This document shows, piece by piece, positions 12,560 to 22,928 of a stretch of DNA of 64,000 nucleotides. The DNA is from Zopfochytrium polystomum. Lineage: Eukaryota > Chytridiomycota > Chytridiomycetes > Chytridiales > Chytridiaceae. Location of the stretch: the NCBI GenBank assembly GCA_025765615.1, contig JAIVFJ010000021.1, forward strand, positions 124,001-188,000. Direction: 5' to 3'. Numbering within the stretch: position 1 is the stretch's first letter; each line of letters opens with the position of its first letter. Position numbers and translations under genes: made by a program. A model generated the notes under the pieces. It worked only from the letters and a program-made list of their open reading frames with translations, made no database searches and had not been told where the DNA came from.

Positions 12560-12760
12560 CTCTCTCTCTCTCTCTCTCTGCCTCTCTCTGCCTCTCTCTC
12601 TCTCTCTCTCTCGCTCTCTCTCTCTCGCCCTTCTCTCTCTCTCCTCCCTCTCTCTCCCTGTCTCTACTTCTGTCTCTGTGTCTGTCTCTCCGTCTCTCTC
12701 TCTCTCTCTCGCTTTTTTGTCGTTCTGTCTTTCTCCTTTCTGTCTCTCTCTGCTTTCGGA
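12560..12760. repeat. CT/GA microsatellite block
   Basis: Nearly pure CTCTCT runs interrupted by CTGTCT and CTCGCT. It sits upstream of the minus-strand membrane-protein gene and creates long spurious Arg/Glu or Ser/Leu open frames on both strands. Confidence 0.9.
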
Positions 12761-13449
12761 TGTTCCCATTTTCGCGTTCCAAATGCAACGACCGATGATT
12801 TTTCTGTTTGTCTTCAAGGATTCGCGTGCTGTCTGTCTGACGAGGTGGACACCAGTGCAACGTGAGAAGTGAGGGTCGCGCCGCGATTTAATCCCTCGCG
12901 TACCTGCTGCTCGCTCTATGGATTTTCCAAAAAGGCCATTTCATAAAGGTACCCTCGTCTCAAAAACGACACATTGTATTATTCTTATCAATAAATCCTA
13001 CTGCAGTTCCCTGTTGGATCGCGCGGGCTGCGCCATCGCCTCTCGCCCGACGACGCCAATTCCATTTCGCAATTGCGTTCGTTCCATTTGCATCCCACGT
13101 CCGTGCGCTGCAGTGTGGATTCGGACTATTGGCGAAGCATATGTGGTGGCTTTGAGTTGACTTTGGGGGCTATTTTTGTTTTCGAGCCAGGCTTTCGTGG
13201 ATCGCAATGTTGCCAGCAGGGTCCATTGTTCGTTTTTTGCCCGTCGTGGCGCAGCCGATGTGTTCGTGGCTGCGCGCACAAACAACGCCTGTCTCTCCAC
13301 TCTTCACTTTATTTCCGTTCGTTCCGCCCCATTCATGCATGATCGCGCCCTCGTCCAATTCCTTCTTGTTCACGCCGACGACTGTCTCCTGCGGGTGGCG
13401 GCGGTCATCAAACGAAAAGAGACGACCTCGCACTTCGCTCACACACAAA

Positions 13450-14930
13450 ATGTCCTCCACCGTCTCCGAGCCCCTCCCCGGCGGCGTCATTAATGCCGAG
13501 CAGCTGCTGACGTTCCCGCCAAACGTGCCCGGCGGCGTGTTCGGCCACCCCGCCTGGATCACCGACGAGCCCTTCTTCACCTCTCCGGTGAGTTGTTCGC
13601 CCGAAGGGTCCAAGCTCCGCCCAAACCCCTCGCCGTCTTACCCTCCTTCGCAGTTCCCGGCGGCATCTTTTCTCCTCGTACGCTCTTATATTCACAGAAA
13701 TAACTTTAGGAGTACTGGATGGCCGCCTTTGTAGCGACGCTCATGACCCGCTTGTCCTTTGTTGTCGCGGCATTTTTCGTTTCCCGAGCTATAGGTATGC
13801 GCGTGACCTCCGCATCTTGTTTTCACTCCGATTTCTATTCACATTCCTAGTGCCGTCGGCTATAAACTGAGCCGTTGTGCTTTACACTTTGACCACCTTT
13901 TTTGCATCGCTAGGTACAGTCAACACGCCCACATCATGAGGAACATTGACTTTTCATTCTTCATCTTTTTCCCGTCCGGAAGCGGTCATGGTTTTCCAAA
14001 CCTCAAAAATGTTCTGCGTTCCGGGTGCACTGCACAACGCGGCCGAAGTCCTTTTGCTCATGTTGTTCATCGCAAAAGGACGCGTCAAACTCTGGGCCGT
14101 TCCGTTTCTGCTGTTCTACTTTGTTGCAATCACGAAGCTCATGCTGGTCCTGCCGTGGCCACTCGACATTTTGGTGTTCAAGTTTCAGGTTGGAAGAAGC
14201 CTACGCATTGGAAATCTGTCAAACACCTCGTCTTGCCCTTCCCTTTGATTTCTCACGCATTTCTTTTACCTCATTACTTTCCACTCTCGCTCGACCCAAT
14301 AGGGCATCACAGCGGACGCCGCGATGACGTTCCATTTCCTTAGAATGCTTGTTGAGACTCGGGCGAAGCAACGCAGCTACGACGGCGAGAGGCACGGCGC
14401 CAGCGGTTACATCAGGCTCGAGGGGTCGGCGGCATTGGCGACGGCGGAAAAGGCCGCCGCAGCGAGAACAACAGCGCTGGTGCTGGAAAGCGGCGGCGAC
14501 GTTTCCGCCGACGACGCGGGGAGCTGGACGCGGGTCGTGTGGCCCACTGTCGCGGCGTTTGTTCATCTGGCGGGAGACATTGTAAGGAACTCTGCGCGCA
14601 AAAACATATCGCCCATGGTCTAACCCCCCTTCCGTCCAACCCGAACTACTCACTCCTTTCTCTCTCTCTCTCACTCTCCCCTTGAAAAATCCCCAAGCTT
14701 CCCCTCAAGCGGACCAGCCTTCTACGTGTTCTTTTGGGGGGGTGGGAGGCGGGCTGGTTGATGGTGACAGTGTGTGCGCGTGTGCACGGCGCGATTTTTT
14801 CCGATTCTCTACTCATACCGAAATCACTGCAATGTTTTATTATCTTGCGAAGCAAACCAATGAAGGTTCAGTCTGGCCCTACTCACCCGACATGAAAAAT
14901 ATGAAGAAAACATTAAACACAAGCATTAAT
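13450..14930 (+). pseudogene. Multi-pass membrane protein, upstream paralogue, broken
   Basis: Exons match the neighbouring copy at 15832-17404 one for one: 13450-13587, 13710-13794, 13851-13913, 13983-14188 and 14303-14581, with identical intron phases. The protein opens with PNVPGGVFGHPAWI, has hydrophobic segments in exons 2-4, and an exon-5 loop ending SWTRVVWPTVAAFVHLAG. Two defects are seen. Exon 3 carries an in-frame TGA at 13868-13870 where the paralogue has CGG. The last exon, recognisable by FPSSGPAFY near 14700, soon departs from the paralogue and lacks its conserved end. Exon 3 has equal phases on both sides, so skipping it would keep frame, but the lost C-terminus remains. The family is not recognised. 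Confidence 0.65.
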
Positions 14931-15210
14931 CTTGGTTGAATCCTGGTTGCAAAAGCTCAGTGGGTTTTCCTATTAACAACGTTGAGGGATTGCAAAGCGA
15001 TCGATCACTCAGAATGTTTTCACTTGTGTTTTCTCTGTTCCATGCACCAAACAGCATCACAACTGCTAATTTTCCTGATGGTGCGATGCATGTATGAAAA
15101 GGCAACGGCTTCACGCCGGCATCATTGGGTTTGTTCCGATCAGTCGCCAACACCCAAAATACCTGTACCACGGAATGACAACCTTACAAAGTACGATCAT
15201 TCTTTGGAGC

Positions 15211-15213
<3 letters not shown>

Positions 15214-15273
<60 letters not shown>
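15214..15273. repeat. (GA)n microsatellite between the tandem paralogues
   Basis: About 60 bp of almost perfect GA dinucleotides, followed by GAGT variants to about 15320. It lies between the two membrane-protein copies. Confidence 0.95.
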
Positions 15274-15276
<3 letters not shown>

Positions 15277-15831
15277 GTGAGTGAGAGTGAGAGAGAGAGT
15301 GAGTGAGAGCGGAGAGAGACAGAGCGAGACAATTGATCAGCTCGGATACGCCCAGTTGTCAGTGGGCTCCTCTCCACGCGCGACAATGATGTATAATGAA
15401 TGAATGTAGCTCGGGAGACAGATCCTCCTGCTCCTCCTCCACCCAATACCCAACATTTTATGGCAGCTGGCTGGCCGATGGAGTTGCGACGGGCAGGGAG
15501 AGAGAGAGGAGAGGGCAGGCGAGAGAGCGGGCCAACCAAACAACCAACCAACCAACCAACCAAAATGAAAATGAACTCACAAGAAAAAAGACAAACACAA
15601 AAGCAGAAAGATAGATGAAAAGAAAAAAAAAAAAACAAACACAAAATGAAAAAAGAGAAAATGGAAGAAAAACAAAAAAAGGCTCTCAACATTGCGTTGC
15701 TGTCTTGCCGGTGGACTCCTCCCTCGACTATCCTCGCCGCCGCCGCCCGCTGCCGCCCGCTGCATTTCGCCCGCACCACTTCGTACGCACCCGCCTCCCC
15801 CCAACCACCACCTCAATCGATTCAAACAACC

Positions 15832-17404
15832 ATGCACGCGGCCGCGCCCATCCCGCCCAACGTGCCCGGTGGCGTGTTTGGCCTCCCTGCCTGGAACAGC
15901 GGCGAGCCGTTCTTCAACACCCTCGTAAGTCACCCGCCCCTCCCCTCGCTCCCTCCCTCCCTCCCTCCCTCCCTCACCCAACCACCCACCCACCCACCCA
16001 CAGAGACCCAGAGAGAAAAACCCACCACGCACGCGCGCGATCGATCTGCGCGCGCGATTCGTGCTTCACTCCTCTTCAAAGGTTCCCTTGGCCAAACCGT
16101 CGCTGAAGGCGAAGTCGTCGTGACATTTTTGCCGCCCTCCACCTTTTTTATTTTTATATTTTCCCCCCTTCTAACCAGAACCCAGGAATACTGGATGTCG
16201 ACGTTTCTTTCGACTCTTCTCACCGGCTTGTCCTTTGCTTTCGCAACGTATTACCTCTCCACAGCTTCTGGTAGGACCACCCAACCCTAACCCTAATGGT
16301 TTCTCTTCCATTTTCGCTGATCAGTTTACTATTTCATCAGTGCTGTCGCCCTTAAACCGGGGCATCCAGTTTTATATTTTCACCACGTTCCTTTCTGCGG
16401 CGGGTGCGTACTGTGGGCTTGGCTTGGTTGGATTCTAAAAATTTCCATTGCAGCCGTGCTGCTCTTCAACATTTCCAAAATGTTTAGTGTCGTGGGTGCC
16501 CTGCACAACGCCAGCGAAAATCTGGTGCTGTTTCTTTTCATCACCAAAGGACGACTGGAGCCCTGGATTGTTCCTGTTGTCCTTTTTACTACATCGGAGT
16601 CTCAGCTTTGATGCTTGCTCTTCCATGGCCGTTCGACGCGCTCCTCTTCAAGTTTCAAGTTCGTACCCGCTTTCTTCAAAGTAAAGATAACGCGTTTTAG
16701 CTCACCCGCGGTGTGGTCTTCCCCCTCCTCACATTGCAGGGCCTTATCTCCGACTTTTCGCTGGTCTTCCACTTTTACAGGTTGCTTGTCGAAACGCGGG
16801 CCTACCAGCTTAGTTCCAACGAGAGGCTCGTCATTCCCGAAAACGGTTACGACGACTCTTCGATCTCGAGCGTGCCGACTCAGAAGCAGGTTTTGGAGGG
16901 CGGCGTTTCCGCCGAAGACGCAAAGAGCTGGACGAGGGTGATTTGGCCGCTGGTGGCGGCGTTCATTCACGTTTTCGGCAACACGTTGCCCACACTGTAG
17001 GAGGAGTTTCACTTTTTTCCCCCGCGCACTACGCGTCTTCGTCCCTTTCAGTATAGCGCATTTTCCCCCACAGCCCATCCCTAACTAACAACTGCCATGA
17101 ATCAATCTTCGCTTCCGTTCGCCCTCCTTGAAAACAACGCAAATCTTCGTTCAGGTTTCCATCGAGCGGCCCGGGCTTCTTCGCCTTTCTCTACTCGTAC
17201 GGCATCAGCTTCCCGTTGTACGCGTACTTTGTGTACCTGAACGTCGCCGTCGACTCGGCGGTGGCGTCCGGCAGGATCGAGTCGAGGCGGTTCAACCTGG
17301 TGTGGCCGGATTACTCGGTAAAGGACCACATCAAGATTGGGCTGGCGAGCCTCGTCATCACGTCGACGCTCTTTGCGATTTTGCTGATCGGCCTTTTGCT
17401 TTGA
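15832..17404 (+). CDS. Multi-pass membrane protein of unknown family, downstream paralogue (one-base frame break)
   Basis: Six exons: 15832-15924, 16186-16270, 16341-16403, 16454-16658, 16740-16984 and 17155-17404. The product would be about 313 residues with several hydrophobic segments, including SKMFSVVGALHNASENLVLF and the C-terminal LASLVITSTLFAILLIGLLL. Between exons 5 and 6 the conserved FPSSGPGFFAFLYSYGISFP follows a loop containing SWTRVIWPLVAAFIHVFGN. Exon 4 is 205 bp against 206 bp in the paralogue. One T seems to be missing from the run at 16583-16587, and restoring the length makes the downstream frame match the paralogue. That is either an assembly indel or a real lesion. I do not recognise the family. 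Order and phases of the introns show that the pair arose by tandem duplication. Confidence 0.7.
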
Positions 17405-18107
17405 GGTTTCAAAGAGGAAAGGAGAGGGAGGGGCACGCTGATCGAACCACGAGACGAGCGATTTTATCCCCTTGTTTTTCGAGGCAATCTTTCGGTGCTT
17501 CTATGAGTTACTTCCTACGTCGTTGTTTGGTCGTCCCACCCTCCTTTGTTTCGTTTTTTGTTCATACCTTAACAACCGCGTTTCCTTTTTTTGGAGGGAC
17601 TGCTTCACGTTCCACTTGTTTCGTTCCTTCTCTTTCCGACTTCCACTCCTACTCGGGACGGAAATTCATTGCTACCATTCTTGCCGTTCTGCGACACTTC
17701 TTAAATTTCGAAGCGTAACAAAAAACGTCAAATCCGTGCGACTTAACTCAAACGAAGAGGGGCCGATAGTTTTAAAATGAACAATTAGAGAACAAATAAG
17801 AACCCGAACGCCTCTTTGGTTATATAATAATTTGTGATGACGCTGACAACTCGGAGGTGGGAGAGAGCCGTCGCTTCCAATAGTTAAACATTAGCTCAAT
17901 GACACCACCTCCCATGGAAACGGATTTACCTACCACCAAATAATTCCTTTCCTCCTTTTCACATAAACGAGAGAACAGACGGCATCCTTTGAGGAAAGAT
18001 ACTGATACTCACAAATGCTGAAAAGCCGTCGTTATCCCTGAACCGGTTCACCCAGAACCTTTGTTTCTTTCCCGACGGCCCTCGCCGCAACGCAGGTAGA
18101 GACTGCC
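17405..18107. other. Intergenic, nothing recognised
   Basis: AT-richer DNA after the second membrane-protein copy. Small open frames here have no family resemblance. Confidence 0.5.
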
Positions 18108-18278
18108 ATGGAGGAATCCATCGGTTCGCTGGGAGCATTCAATAGACGAGATTCATTCGCAACCACGCACAAAATCATCGAAGAAGACAAACACACACGA
18201 TCCAACGAGATGTCAAACGATTTACTATTAGACCCTTCTTTTGCTGGCAACCAGTGCAAACATGACATTCCGTCCTAA
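18108..18278 (+). CDS. Small ORF or terminal exon, unknown
   Basis: A 56-codon frame starts MEESIGSLGAFNRRDSFATT and ends KHDIPS. Its composition (charged, balanced, no low complexity) is more protein-like than other short frames nearby. A pyrimidine-rich tract ending in cgcaacgcag lies directly before it, so it could equally be the last exon of a gene with reading GTAGAGACTGCC into the ATG. No upstream exon was found. No family is recognised. Confidence 0.3.
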   Translation: MEESIGSLGAFNRRDSFATTHKIIEEDKHTRSNEMSNDLLLDPSFAGNQCKHDIPS

Positions 18279-18662
18279 TGCGAGGATGGCGAAATGATGA
18301 AGACGGAATCCCGAACACTGACTGACTTGTGTGGATGAGCCCAGCGATCGCGGCTGCTCGCTAACAGGAGCAGAAGATCGGAGTTTGAATGTCTTGGCTC
18401 CAGTTTGACAAGGCAAACGATACCAGCGACGCCCCCTTGTCAGCGACAGACCAGATCTTGCGCCCAAAGCGAAATGCTGGCTTTTACGGGAGCATGGTGG
18501 AAGGTTGGGAAACTTTCCCGCAAAAACATTTTTTGTGACTCCTCGAAAATTCCCTGAAACAATCTCTGTATATGCACTCGTCAATTAGTCGGGCTCGACA
18601 GTGGGAGCGACTTCGGGCAAGAACCAGCCGATCTCCAGCAGCTCACCAGCCAATTTCACTTA

Positions 18663-19226
18663 TCAAGTGTTTCCCCCATCATCCTCCGACTCCTGCACGT
18701 CCCCATCTTCACTGGCGACGCCGCCTACCTCCTGTCCGTCTTCACCTGTCTCCTGCGCGAGTTCTTCAGTGATGCCAAACACCATCCACGCGTTCCTGGC
18801 GTGCGGGTCCCGCATGCACTCGAGCGTGTACGCCTGCCAGTCCACAAGTACGTCCCAGCCTTCTCCCGCCCACGCAACTTCGAGCCGACTCGCACGTTCG
18901 GATGTAGGGGCGGTGTAACCGGCGGCTGAGCTCGTGGCGAAAGACCCGCGCTTCCTGACGTTAGCCGACACAGCGAGACACGCGGGCGTGCTCCACACAC
19001 GCAGCGGAACGGTGGCCTGCGCACCCGGCGCCGCCGCCCAAGTCGTGACCCCAGCAGAGCGCCCAGCCCCTCACCGCGGCGTGGGCGCGCCAGGCGGCGT
19101 CCTGCAGTCCGGGCGGGGAGAGGCGGCGGCGCGCGAGGCGGCAGCTGCGGTCCAGGAGGGCAGGTCGAGGTAGCCGCAGATCTGGCAGAAGAGCTCCAGA
19201 GTGCGCGGGGGCGTTGGAGGGGCTAT
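18663..19226 (-). pseudogene. F-box-like gene remnant
   Basis: Near 19200 on the minus strand a frame reads LELFCQICGYLDLPSWTAAA followed by SR, close to the F-box pattern of a hydrophobic helix, 'YLDLPS' and 'SR'. The continuation that looks right (LARRRLSPPGLQDAAWRAH and AAVRGWALCWG) is in another frame, so the box is split. Downstream, 18663-18998 gives a natural-looking C-terminus: RLEVAWAGEGWDVLVDWQAY, then TLECMRDPHARNAWMVFGI, then an acidic tail. F-box proteins recruit substrates to SCF ubiquitin ligases. Here the frame breaks suggest decay or missed introns. Confidence 0.4.
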
Positions 19227-19239
19227 CCACAACAGATAA

Positions 19240-19860
19240 TCATTGATTGTCTGATTCGAAACAGTCGCCCACGCTCCATTTCCCCTGTCGGAGAGAATTT
19301 TTTACGCTTAAAGTTTGGCGACGATTTGTTATGAGCGAGAGGAAAGGGAGAGTGGGGAGGGTTTGTGTTTGGTACAATGATGATGGTTCAGCCTCCGGCC
19401 TAACGTTGATGAAGTAAAGAAACTCGGAAAAGTCGCCCGTCTCCGCCTTGGGCATCATCCAACTGAGCTCATCTGGCTGCCAACATTTCGCGACGCTACT
19501 CAGCATATAGAAGTAGTTGTCAATGTCGCGCTGCGGCCACAGCGGCGATCCACAGTCGGACAATTTGTGGAACCATCGAAAAACTGGAGAAAACAGATTC
19601 TTCCGCGACACTCACCGGGCGTGGCTGCGCATGCGCATAAAATCGGGCGAGCTAGCGGCCAATTTTTTAAACAGGAGATTCCATCAAAATGTATCCGAGT
19701 TATGTCTCCGAGCCGGATGGAAAGGGGTTCCGAACACCGGCGAGTTCTGTGAAGATAAAACATTATCGAAGAAAGCAAAAATGAAAACAGAACTCCGATA
19801 TAAATATTCAACAGGCAGGAGCGGCCGCGTGTGAGCTTTCCTTGCGCTTCCATCAACTAT
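19240..19860 (-). other. Coding-like block upstream of the F-box remnant
   Basis: Minus-strand frames include SPLWPQRDIDNYFYMLSSVA and then KCWQPDELSWMMPKAETGDF with SEFLYFINV, a protein-like stretch with aromatic residues and few repeats. It ends near a possible donor at about 19400 and may be an upstream exon of the 18663-19226 remnant, but the phases I tried do not join. No family is recognised. Confidence 0.3.
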
Positions 19861-20046
19861 ACTAGCACAGACACACACTCTCGCTTCCACCGACACTACT
19901 CTTCCATCAACACAGCCACACCGAGCGACGCACTGCGAGAAAGACGTGTTTCACCTCCGGCACAATCACAATCTCGCAAGAAACAGTTGATCTCGTCGAC
20001 CACACTACAAGCTGACAAGAAACTTCCTCTGCCAGATTGTATCACT

Positions 20047-20547
20047 ATGGCTCTAGCTGCTCTTCTGTTCTGCATCGCGGTGTTGTGCCACTTCATCGGC
20101 ACCTGTGCGGCGTTTAGATTTGCCGATCTTGGAGTGTTTTACCTGGCAAACTGTAATTGGGATAACGAATGGAGCTTTCAGCAAAGTGCTGTATTCTACG
20201 CTGACAGCGACAACGGCGACTCTCCAATAGCTCAGTATCAGATTTTCGGCCACGTCGACTTCCTCAACCACGGCCAAGATATTATCTGGGAAGGTTCGGG
20301 AATTCAGGTCAATTTCGACGACAACTCCTGGTTGTTGTTCAACATCTTTGGTAACGCCCAGGCCTTCCCGAACGGGGCAATTGTGGGAGCTGCAACGTTC
20401 AACAGCGGCGACGGGCAGCAAGTCAACATCAACTGTTACAAGGGCGACAAGCACAGGCTGACGGCATCATTGGTGGAGACAGTACCCTTTAACATAATCG
20501 GTGAAAATCCAATGACTTGCTTGCAAATTTATTACTGTCACCACTGA
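20047..20547 (+). CDS. Small secreted protein, 166 aa
   Basis: The frame is open further upstream, but the start chosen is the ATG at 20047 because it begins a typical signal peptide: MALAALLFCIAVLCHFIGTC followed by AA. The upstream part of the frame is Ser/Thr/His-rich and looks untranslated. The mature part of about 144 residues is acidic and aromatic, with NCNWDNEWSFQQSAVFYAD near its start, FGHVDFLNHGQDIIWEGSGI in the middle and four cysteines, two of them in the last ten residues. The pattern suggests a beta-rich extracellular domain. The gene has no intron. An AATAAA lies at 20755-20760, about 210 bp after the stop. No family is recognised; effector, adhesin or enzyme-inhibitor roles would be guesses. 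Confidence 0.65.
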   Translation: MALAALLFCIAVLCHFIGTCAAFRFADLGVFYLANCNWDNEWSFQQSAVFYADSDNGDSPIAQYQIFGHVDFLNHGQDIIWEGSGIQVNFDDNSWLLFNIFGNAQAFPNGAIVGAATFNSGDGQQVNINCYKGDKHRLTASLVETVPFNIIGENPMTCLQIYYCHH

Positions 20548-20754
20548 TCAGCTGCGTGCCTTTCTTGCTGTGCGGAGGCGTTGGGGGTGGATTGCTGTAT
20601 CCTGTACGTCTCTTCAGTTTTTTCGGTATGGCTCGTGAGCGCGAGCGAGCAACCTTTACAAGTCCCTTTTTCCTTTTCTTTCGCTCCAATTCATATCCTT
20701 CCTCATCTTTTTGTTTTGCGGAGCTTCTGTTTTTCGCGCCTCCCCCCTGAAACA

Positions 20755-20760
20755 AATAAA
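20755..20760 (+). terminator. AATAAA, candidate polyadenylation signal for the secreted-protein gene
   Basis: A consensus AATAAA lies 208 bp past the stop codon of the small secreted protein in T-rich DNA. Short units of the type CATCTCGCCG repeat just downstream (20780-20820). Confidence 0.4.
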
Positions 20761-20964
20761 GTCCCTCCTTGTCCCCGCCACATCTCGCCGCATCTCGGTA
20801 CATCTTCGCCGCATCTCGGTTCTACCGTAATCTTGTCCCCGACCAGTCGTTTGCACCTGCCAGTGCGTTATGCACCCCGCCCGGTTCCGTCCGGGAGAAT
20901 CGTTTGACTTTTTTTGGAGCTTCCGCTTCGTGGGCACCTGCTGTTTGGTGTCGAGTCCCATCCC

Positions 20965-22075
20965 TTACACCGCCGCCAACGCGTTCTTCAACGCCGCCGC
21001 GGCCGCCGCGGCGTCGCCGTCCGACAGCGGGCCCCAGCACGCCGCGGCCGCCGCGAGGCACACGCCGTTGTTGCACGCCGCGAGTGACGCCGAGGAACGA
21101 CCGGGGCGCCACCTCCCCGCACCTCCTCCTCCTCCTCCATAGCGGGAGTACCCCCGAGACAGCGGGAGTGTTGCCGAGCCGGTTGACGGCGCGGAGCGCC
21201 GCGTCCAGCTTGCGTTCGACGTCACGGCCACCGCGTCCGTCGCGAACCTGCGCAGACGAGCTGGACGGGCACGGTGATGCCGAGGGTCACGAGGGTCGTG
21301 GCGTTTTTGTTGACGACGCCGCAGTTCGGCGGCGGCGACGCGGCGGGGGAGGCCTCGGAGCAAGCCGCGGACGTCGAGACGCACGTGTCCACAAAGAGGT
21401 CGACCATATCGCGGAGTGGCAACCAAAGGTTTGGAGGGGGGCGGGCTTTGGCGCAAAGGTTTCGCCCCACTTCATAGCCCCACTTCATCCGCAACACCCC
21501 GCCTCCCCCAACCCGACGGCGCTGTCTCAGGCGGGCTCGATCTTCCACAGGCTGGCGGCGGTGGCGTCCAGACGATGAGCTTTTGGCCCGCGGCGACGGT
21601 CTGCCTTTTGGAGTTGAGGCAGTAGTTTGTGCCCTTGACGCGGATCTGCGACCAGTTCGCGTCGAAGGCGCGCCTCCCACTGCTGGTTCGACGTGCCTTT
21701 GCACGTGTAGAGTTGCACCGCCAGCCCGTTGGTCAGGCCCGCGCCCTCCCCGTGGTACTCGTACATGCAGAGGCAGGTCTCTACATATTTTTTTATTTTA
21801 TTTTTATTTTGTTGTTATTGTTGTTGTTTGTTTGTTTGGAAGGAGCTCAAGGAAGCACCCCGCTACCCTACCTTCAATACGAATGCTTGCGGTCGCCGCG
21901 TCGGCGTTAACCGAAGGTTGGTGGCGGCATTGCACGGAGCCAGCTGCAGCTGCGTCTCCGCCGGCGACAGCCGGGATGTCTGCGCGCATACTTTTGTTGT
22001 CTTTGCGCTATGCTCAGCTCTCCAACAAGAGCTTGCTTGCTCACCTCGTTGGTTTCGTACTCGCGCATGACGTTG
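20965..22075 (-). pseudogene. Decayed or multi-exon gene with ricin-B-type lectin domain
   Basis: Reading the minus strand downward, blocks near 22060 (NVMREYETNE), 21930 (ETQLQLAPCNAATNLRL) and 21740 (GLAVQLYTCKGTSNQQWEA) are beta-trefoil lectin repeats with the QxW motif. The next segment, SQIRVKGTNYCLNSKRQTVA, is in another frame. A Cys-containing block follows near 21420-21250 (MVDLFVDTCVSTSAACSEAS, NCGVVNKNATTLVTLGI). An Ala-rich end with CNNGVCLAAAAACWG lies near 21080. Frames change at least three times. Some changes could be introns (GTGAGC after YETNE; a T-rich intron near 21790-21850), but QQWEA to SQIRV looks like an indel. Carbohydrate binding is the likely ancestral role. Confidence 0.45.
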
Positions 22076-22478
22076 CCCTTTGGGGGGAGGGAGGGAGGGC
22101 GACGACATACTATTTTCTGGTGGGAAAAACAAGGGAGAGAGAGGGAAAGTCAGTTCAGCATGCCTGAAGGGCGGGGACAAACCCCTGAACCCCCCAACCC
22201 CGCAAACAAATAAAAGGGCTCGAGTGAAACCAAAGAAAGGGATTCCTCACCCTAGCCAGAGGCCCATGTGTTTCGGCGAATCTTTTGCGTTTACCCGGCG
22301 GGCTCCATTCGAAAATCCTCCCCGACGGAGGAGGAGGTGGTCCATGACAAATCCCACACACACGCACACAGACCACCACGCACCCCCCACGCATGCACGC
22401 ATCCGTGCTGGGAGGACTCGAGACGAGCCGATCACGACCGAGTTTGAGTGGACCGCCACGCAATCATTTTCTTGCTTG

Positions 22479-22481
<3 letters not shown>

Positions 22482-22533
<52 letters not shown>
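22482..22533. repeat. (TG)n microsatellite
   Basis: Uninterrupted TG repeats, followed by GTGTGCG variants to about 22577, in the upstream region of the HMG-box gene. Confidence 0.95.
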
Positions 22534-22537
<4 letters not shown>

Positions 22538-22842
22538 CGTGAGTGTGCGTGTGTGTGTGTGTGTGCGTTTGTGTGCGCGTCTGGAGGGTGTCCAGCAGGA
22601 CGTCCGAACAATCAATCATACTTCAGTCATACTTGTCAGAGTCCGCTCTCTGTGTCAAGGGTCCAGAACGAAAAACAAGAGGAGGAAGAAAGGAAGAGGA
22701 GGAGGAGGACGAGGAAAACGAAAATCAAAAACACAAGCAAAAGGGAAAAAAAAAAAAAAAAAAAAAGAGAAGGAAAGAAAGAAAGAGAAAAAGAAAAAGT
22801 CCAGACGGGAGGACCCCACACACACCCACCACACCACACCCA

Positions 22843-22844
<2 letters not shown>

Positions 22845-22917
<73 letters not shown>
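22845..22917. repeat. (CA)n microsatellite directly upstream of the HMG-box gene
   Basis: About 70 bp of CA dinucleotides end 11 bp before the ATG at 22929, so they form most of the immediate 5' leader. With the (TG)n block 310 bp upstream they make a potential long hairpin. Confidence 0.95.
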
Positions 22918-22921
<4 letters not shown>

Positions 22922-22928
22922 CCGCACT

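Noticed and set aside
12540..12872. Ser/Leu-rich and Arg/Glu-rich frames
   Set aside because: Products of the CT/GA microsatellite, not proteins.
16280..16300. CCCTAACCCTAA in an intron, like a telomere repeat
   Set aside because: Only about two units inside an intron of a membrane-protein gene; too short to suggest a former chromosome end.
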